DNA of 64,000 nucleotides from Episyrphus balteatus (Eukaryota > Arthropoda > Insecta > Diptera > Syrphidae), in NCBI RefSeq assembly GCF_945859705.1, contig NC_079137.1, positions 54,282,552-54,346,551 of the forward strand, written 5' to 3'. Shown in pieces: positions 60,645-64,000 of this stretch (within the stretch, counting starts at the first letter, position 1; every line of letters starts with the position of its first letter). Under the pieces are notes generated by a model. It had not been told where the DNA came from and did no database searches. It worked only from the letters and a program-made list of their open reading frames with translations. The position numbers and the translations under genes are program-made.

Positions 60645-62062
60645 ATAATACTTTACCAAAAAATTTAATTTAGTTATAGTAAACATTTTTTATGGCTCGC
60701 AAAAAAATCAAACTCCAATTAAAGATCAGACATGTACCTTTTATGACAGATGATAGAGGAGGTCAAAAACACGGTTCTCACAATAATGTTTATCAATGAG
60801 CTGAAAACCTTTGCCCCTGGATGGATTTTTTTTACAAACTTGAGAGTTTACAAGAAATCAATTTTTTGAATATGGGTTGACGAATATTTTTTTTTTTTTT
60901 TTTGATTTATATTTTCGTACAAATGACATACAAACTTTTTTTGAAAAATGAACAAGATTAAAATTTGTGTATACAAGGTACAAAAAAATCTAACGATTTT
61001 CTAATTATTTTGTTTTTAATTCCTTTATACTGTATATAAGAAATCAAATGGCATAGCTTCTTCGTTTTCTAGTCAAAATCATTTAAATATTTAAGTAATT
61101 TCAAAAATATTTTAATCGAAACTATTTTTTTAATTAATTTTTAAGGTATTTTTTCATTTTGATTTTAATTCTTGAGTGTATTTATGGAAGCTATGTTTTT
61201 TGAGGAAAAATTAACACTTCTTAAACTAAACGCGAAAATATTTCACAGAATTCAAATTTTTAAAAATGTTTACCTAGATTTCTTTCAAAAAGAAAAACTG
61301 AGAAAGAAATTCAACCCTTTACATTACATTTACAAAAAATTGCATATCTACAAAAGGATTTTTGTATTTTGAAAATTTAAAATAAATTCTTTAAACAACT
61401 TTTTAAGTCAAAACATCTAAATCCTTCACACATTCAATTTACTTAAAATTACATATCTCTAAACACCTAAATACACATATCGAAGCATAACTAAACAATC
61501 TTGTATACAAAAACTCACCTGTTCTAGTAGTATGTATGAGTGACAAGGATTTCAAAAATTTCTACAAACTTATCGAACAGAATAAAAAAAAGTAAAAAAA
61601 TAATACTACAAAACTTTACCAATCCATCTTGTCCTGCTTTTTTTTTCATTCTTTTTTTTCTGATATTTTGTTTATAAATTCTAGTTTATGAAAGTTTTTC
61701 TTTTCGTTTCGCATGTATCAAAAGTTTTTAAGTTCTCATCAAAGAAATTGTTCATAAATCCCCTTTTCCATACACTAAACCTCACTATTTGCACCAAGCA
61801 CGTACTCCTAGCTTCTAAATTCATCAAAAGCGTCTTATTATAGTAAAAAGCGCAGTTTGACTATATAAATTGTATCCCTGCGTGCAACCGCTATGATATA
61901 GGTAAACTTCGAGTAGGTATAGCAGGTATAAAGGTATACGCACAAAAACTTTTTGATAAAGTCACTCCATCAAGCTAAATTTTGTTTTTTGTATTTTATT
62001 TTTGTGAACCGATAAAGACTTCAGATACAAATTAACAAACTTTCTTTTTTTTGTTATATCAG
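60645..62062. other. AT-rich spacer
   Basis: No gene is visible. The 66-residue frame at 61172-61372 is Lys/Phe-rich and unrecognised. The segment at about 60840-61100 echoes the interior of the HINE-like family (AATTTTTTGAA, AACGATTTTC) and may be repeat debris. Confidence 0.45.
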
Positions 62063-62109
62063 ATATTCGTGGATGATAGTGGACGCCGAAAACTGCGAGA
62101 AACTTTCAG
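62063..62109 (+). other. Candidate 47-nt internal exon (weak)
   Basis: A pyrimidine-rich tract with TTATATCAG (to 62062) precedes ATATTCGTGGATGATAGTGG...GAGAAACTTTCAG, which is followed by GTGGGA. Read in the first phase the segment gives IFVDDSGRRKLRETF with no stop, a charged and natural-looking peptide. Acceptor context is good; the donor GTGGGA is mediocre. I do not recognise the protein. Chance is a real alternative. The window would then be intronic to a plus-strand gene. Confidence 0.2.
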
Positions 62110-64000
62110 GTGGGATATATCCACGATGACGATGAAAAGAGAACCCAAACCCGTCTATTTTATAGACGAGAAACAACAAATTCTCTCTCTGGTTACTGTG
62201 TATATTCCCAGTGCCACGCATCTGTCTTGATTTTACATTGTTTGTTGTTCCATAAAACTTTTTCCACCAGCAGCAAAGCAACTCTCTCGAGAAAGACAAG
62301 TTTTAAAATTGAAAGTATTGAACCGAAAACACACAAAACAAAAAAAAAAAAACTACACAAAACTACTGGCAAGAAACTTGTGTTTTTTCTTACTTTCAGA
62401 TTTAATTTTTTTTTTTTTGAAAAAGTTTGAAAAAAAGAATGTTGTTTTCCAAACGACTACGAGATAAGTTTTATTGTTAATGTTCTTCTAATAAATAGCT
62501 TTAAGAAAAGGAATTGCACTTTATTAAGTTTTCTTCCTCCTGAAACAAATAACTGTGAAAAATTAAAAAAAAAAAACAGATTTGCTTAAAAAAAAAAAAA
62601 ATCAGAAAAACATTGCATCATCATCAAAAATTAAAAAGTAACCCTAATCCCGATTTAACTTTTTGGGAAAAAAAAAATAAAATTACCCACATTTAACCTA
62701 ATTTATTATTCATCGTATTTTTAATGCAGGTAGATAAACACTAACATGACCATCCTTAATAAAGGGGGCGAAGAAGGGTGGATAAAAATCTATAAAACGC
62801 CATTTTAGCGTTCGCCAGTAGGTGTGGAAAAACGCCGATGATGCAGACAGGAAATGCCCCTAAAATAGGTCAGCTTTTCAACTTTCATCCCATACTCGAA
62901 TATCCTTTTTATGCTAGGATTTTTTTTTTTAATTTTTTTTTCCTAGCTGTTGTGTAGCTAGCCATAGCAAAATCCTCGCTCGCTCTCGACCAGGGGAATG
63001 TGAAAACAATAAATCACAATGAAAAATGTCTAAAAGTTCGGTTGATTAAATTTCGTTTTTAGTGAAAGCGGTAGGACAAAGAATCTCATAGGATTCCAGC
63101 CGAAATCCTTTTATGCAATTTTTTTTTTTTTTTAGTTCGTTTTTGGTTTTTTTTTTTTTTTTTTTTTGTTGCCAGTTTGGATTTTCGTTCGTCTTTATTG
63201 GTGCTTTCGAAATTGAAATGCGGATAGAGAAGATAGGACATTAGGGGGCGAGAGCAACTTTTCTCTGGAAAATGTTGGTTTTTTTTATTTGCTTGTTCGC
63301 CAGGTGGTACAACCCGAGGGACCTAGATATGATGGTGATGGAAAATAATGTCGGTCATTTAACGAGGGAGAGGTACAAAAACAGAAAAAAAAATTGACAA
63401 AAAAAATGGCAACTATTCTAAATGACTATTCATTTGAAAAAATCAGTCAACTTGCTCGCTGTATGGTGTAGAAAGGGATGAAGGTGGAATGGTGGAGAGA
63501 GTTTGTCATAATTTTGGATGTTTTCATTATGGATTATACTAATTTTTATGTGTTGTGTTGTGAGGCTTTTTTGCCTAGCCTGGGGTTTCCCAAAGGAAGC
63601 ACATTTAAACTCGGGTTTAGAAAAAAGATCACAACATCTTTACCTATATTATCAAATAATAATTTCTGAGGAACAGGGGAAAACCAGACCAAGTTTTTCC
63701 AAAAAAAAAAACAGTAGTAACCAAAGGCGTAAGCGGAACTGCAGCACAGTGATGCCTTTGCCTCTTTTTGGCTACAAAATTAATGTGCACGGCCATTTAT
63801 TTGCGAAATGTCATGAAATTTGGTACACTAAAGGATATTTGTATGGAGAATACGAAAAAGCTGCCAAATTTGTTCTATTCAAAATGGCGTCTTCAAATAG
63901 AATTTTCTATTTCAAAATATAAGCTAGAAATGTGGCTTAGTTCAGGTCAAAAAGGTTTTAGATCATAAATATAGAACTCATAGATTCATATTCCATAAAA
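62110..64000. other. Unique sequence, moderate GC, no supportable gene
   Basis: Between long T tracts (about 63119-63167) this segment is less AT-rich than most of the window. Overlapping frames at 63478-63968 have no recognised domain. No repeat or terminal inverted repeat was found. If the window holds host regulatory or exonic sequence, this is one of the likelier places. Confidence 0.4.

Overview
This window looks like repeat-dense, AT-rich animal DNA, most likely from an insect and plausibly a dipteran. That reading rests on its transposon content (Tc1-like, pogo-like, hAT-like, piggyBac-like and DINE-1/HINE-like repeats with a GTCT microsatellite core) and on very long homopolymer A/T tracts. 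I see no prokaryotic-style genes, no rRNA or tRNA gene, and no confident host protein-coding gene. Nearly all open reading frames over 60 codons are chance AT-rich frames or frames through tandem repeats. The window is probably intergenic or the inside of one or more very long introns. Two short exon-like segments and one coding-like orphan frame are flagged at low confidence.

Layout, left to right. 1-1310: a large head-to-head inverted repeat with about 571-bp arms, itself built from a diverged ~490-bp tandem unit and reaching the window edge. 1630-3286: a decayed Tc1-like transposon with 221-bp IR/DR-type terminal repeats and a broken minus-strand transposase. 6893-7859: a HINE/DINE-1-like element. 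8615-10715: five apparently identical copies of a 421-bp tandem repeat. 12780-13710: a diverged 240-310-bp tandem repeat. 15917-18717: small inverted-repeat elements, including a piggyBac-like one. 20656-21303: a decamer minisatellite. 21914-22858: a pogo-like deletion derivative carrying eight copies of a 13-bp motif. 24318-28045: an older repeat region into which a 1.9-kb hAT-like element has inserted (8-bp target duplication). 29946-30357: a hAT-type MITE. 31.4-35.3 kb: a cluster of MITEs.

The dominant object is at 35407-47286. It is an 11.9-kb element with hAT-like ends (TAGGGCTGTA...TACAGCTCTA) and a perfect 8-bp target duplication, ATTCAATT. Almost its whole interior is a satellite array of about 51 monomers: 39 of about 195 bp, and 12 of about 265 bp carrying an internal 70-bp duplication. 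To its right are mostly unique AT-rich sequence, a truncated and a full-length HINE-like copy (52122-52736, 59410-60409), a degenerate ~170-bp satellite (54070-54760), a TA-flanked MITE (57486-58030) and a short MITE (60503-60642) that is a sister copy of the one at 34297-34437.

No genes work together here in the usual sense. The biology is transposon and satellite dynamics: nested insertions, target duplications that can be read directly, satellite expansion inside a transposon, and relics of transposases. All element classes were assigned by reading terminal repeats and target duplications by eye. No database search was possible.
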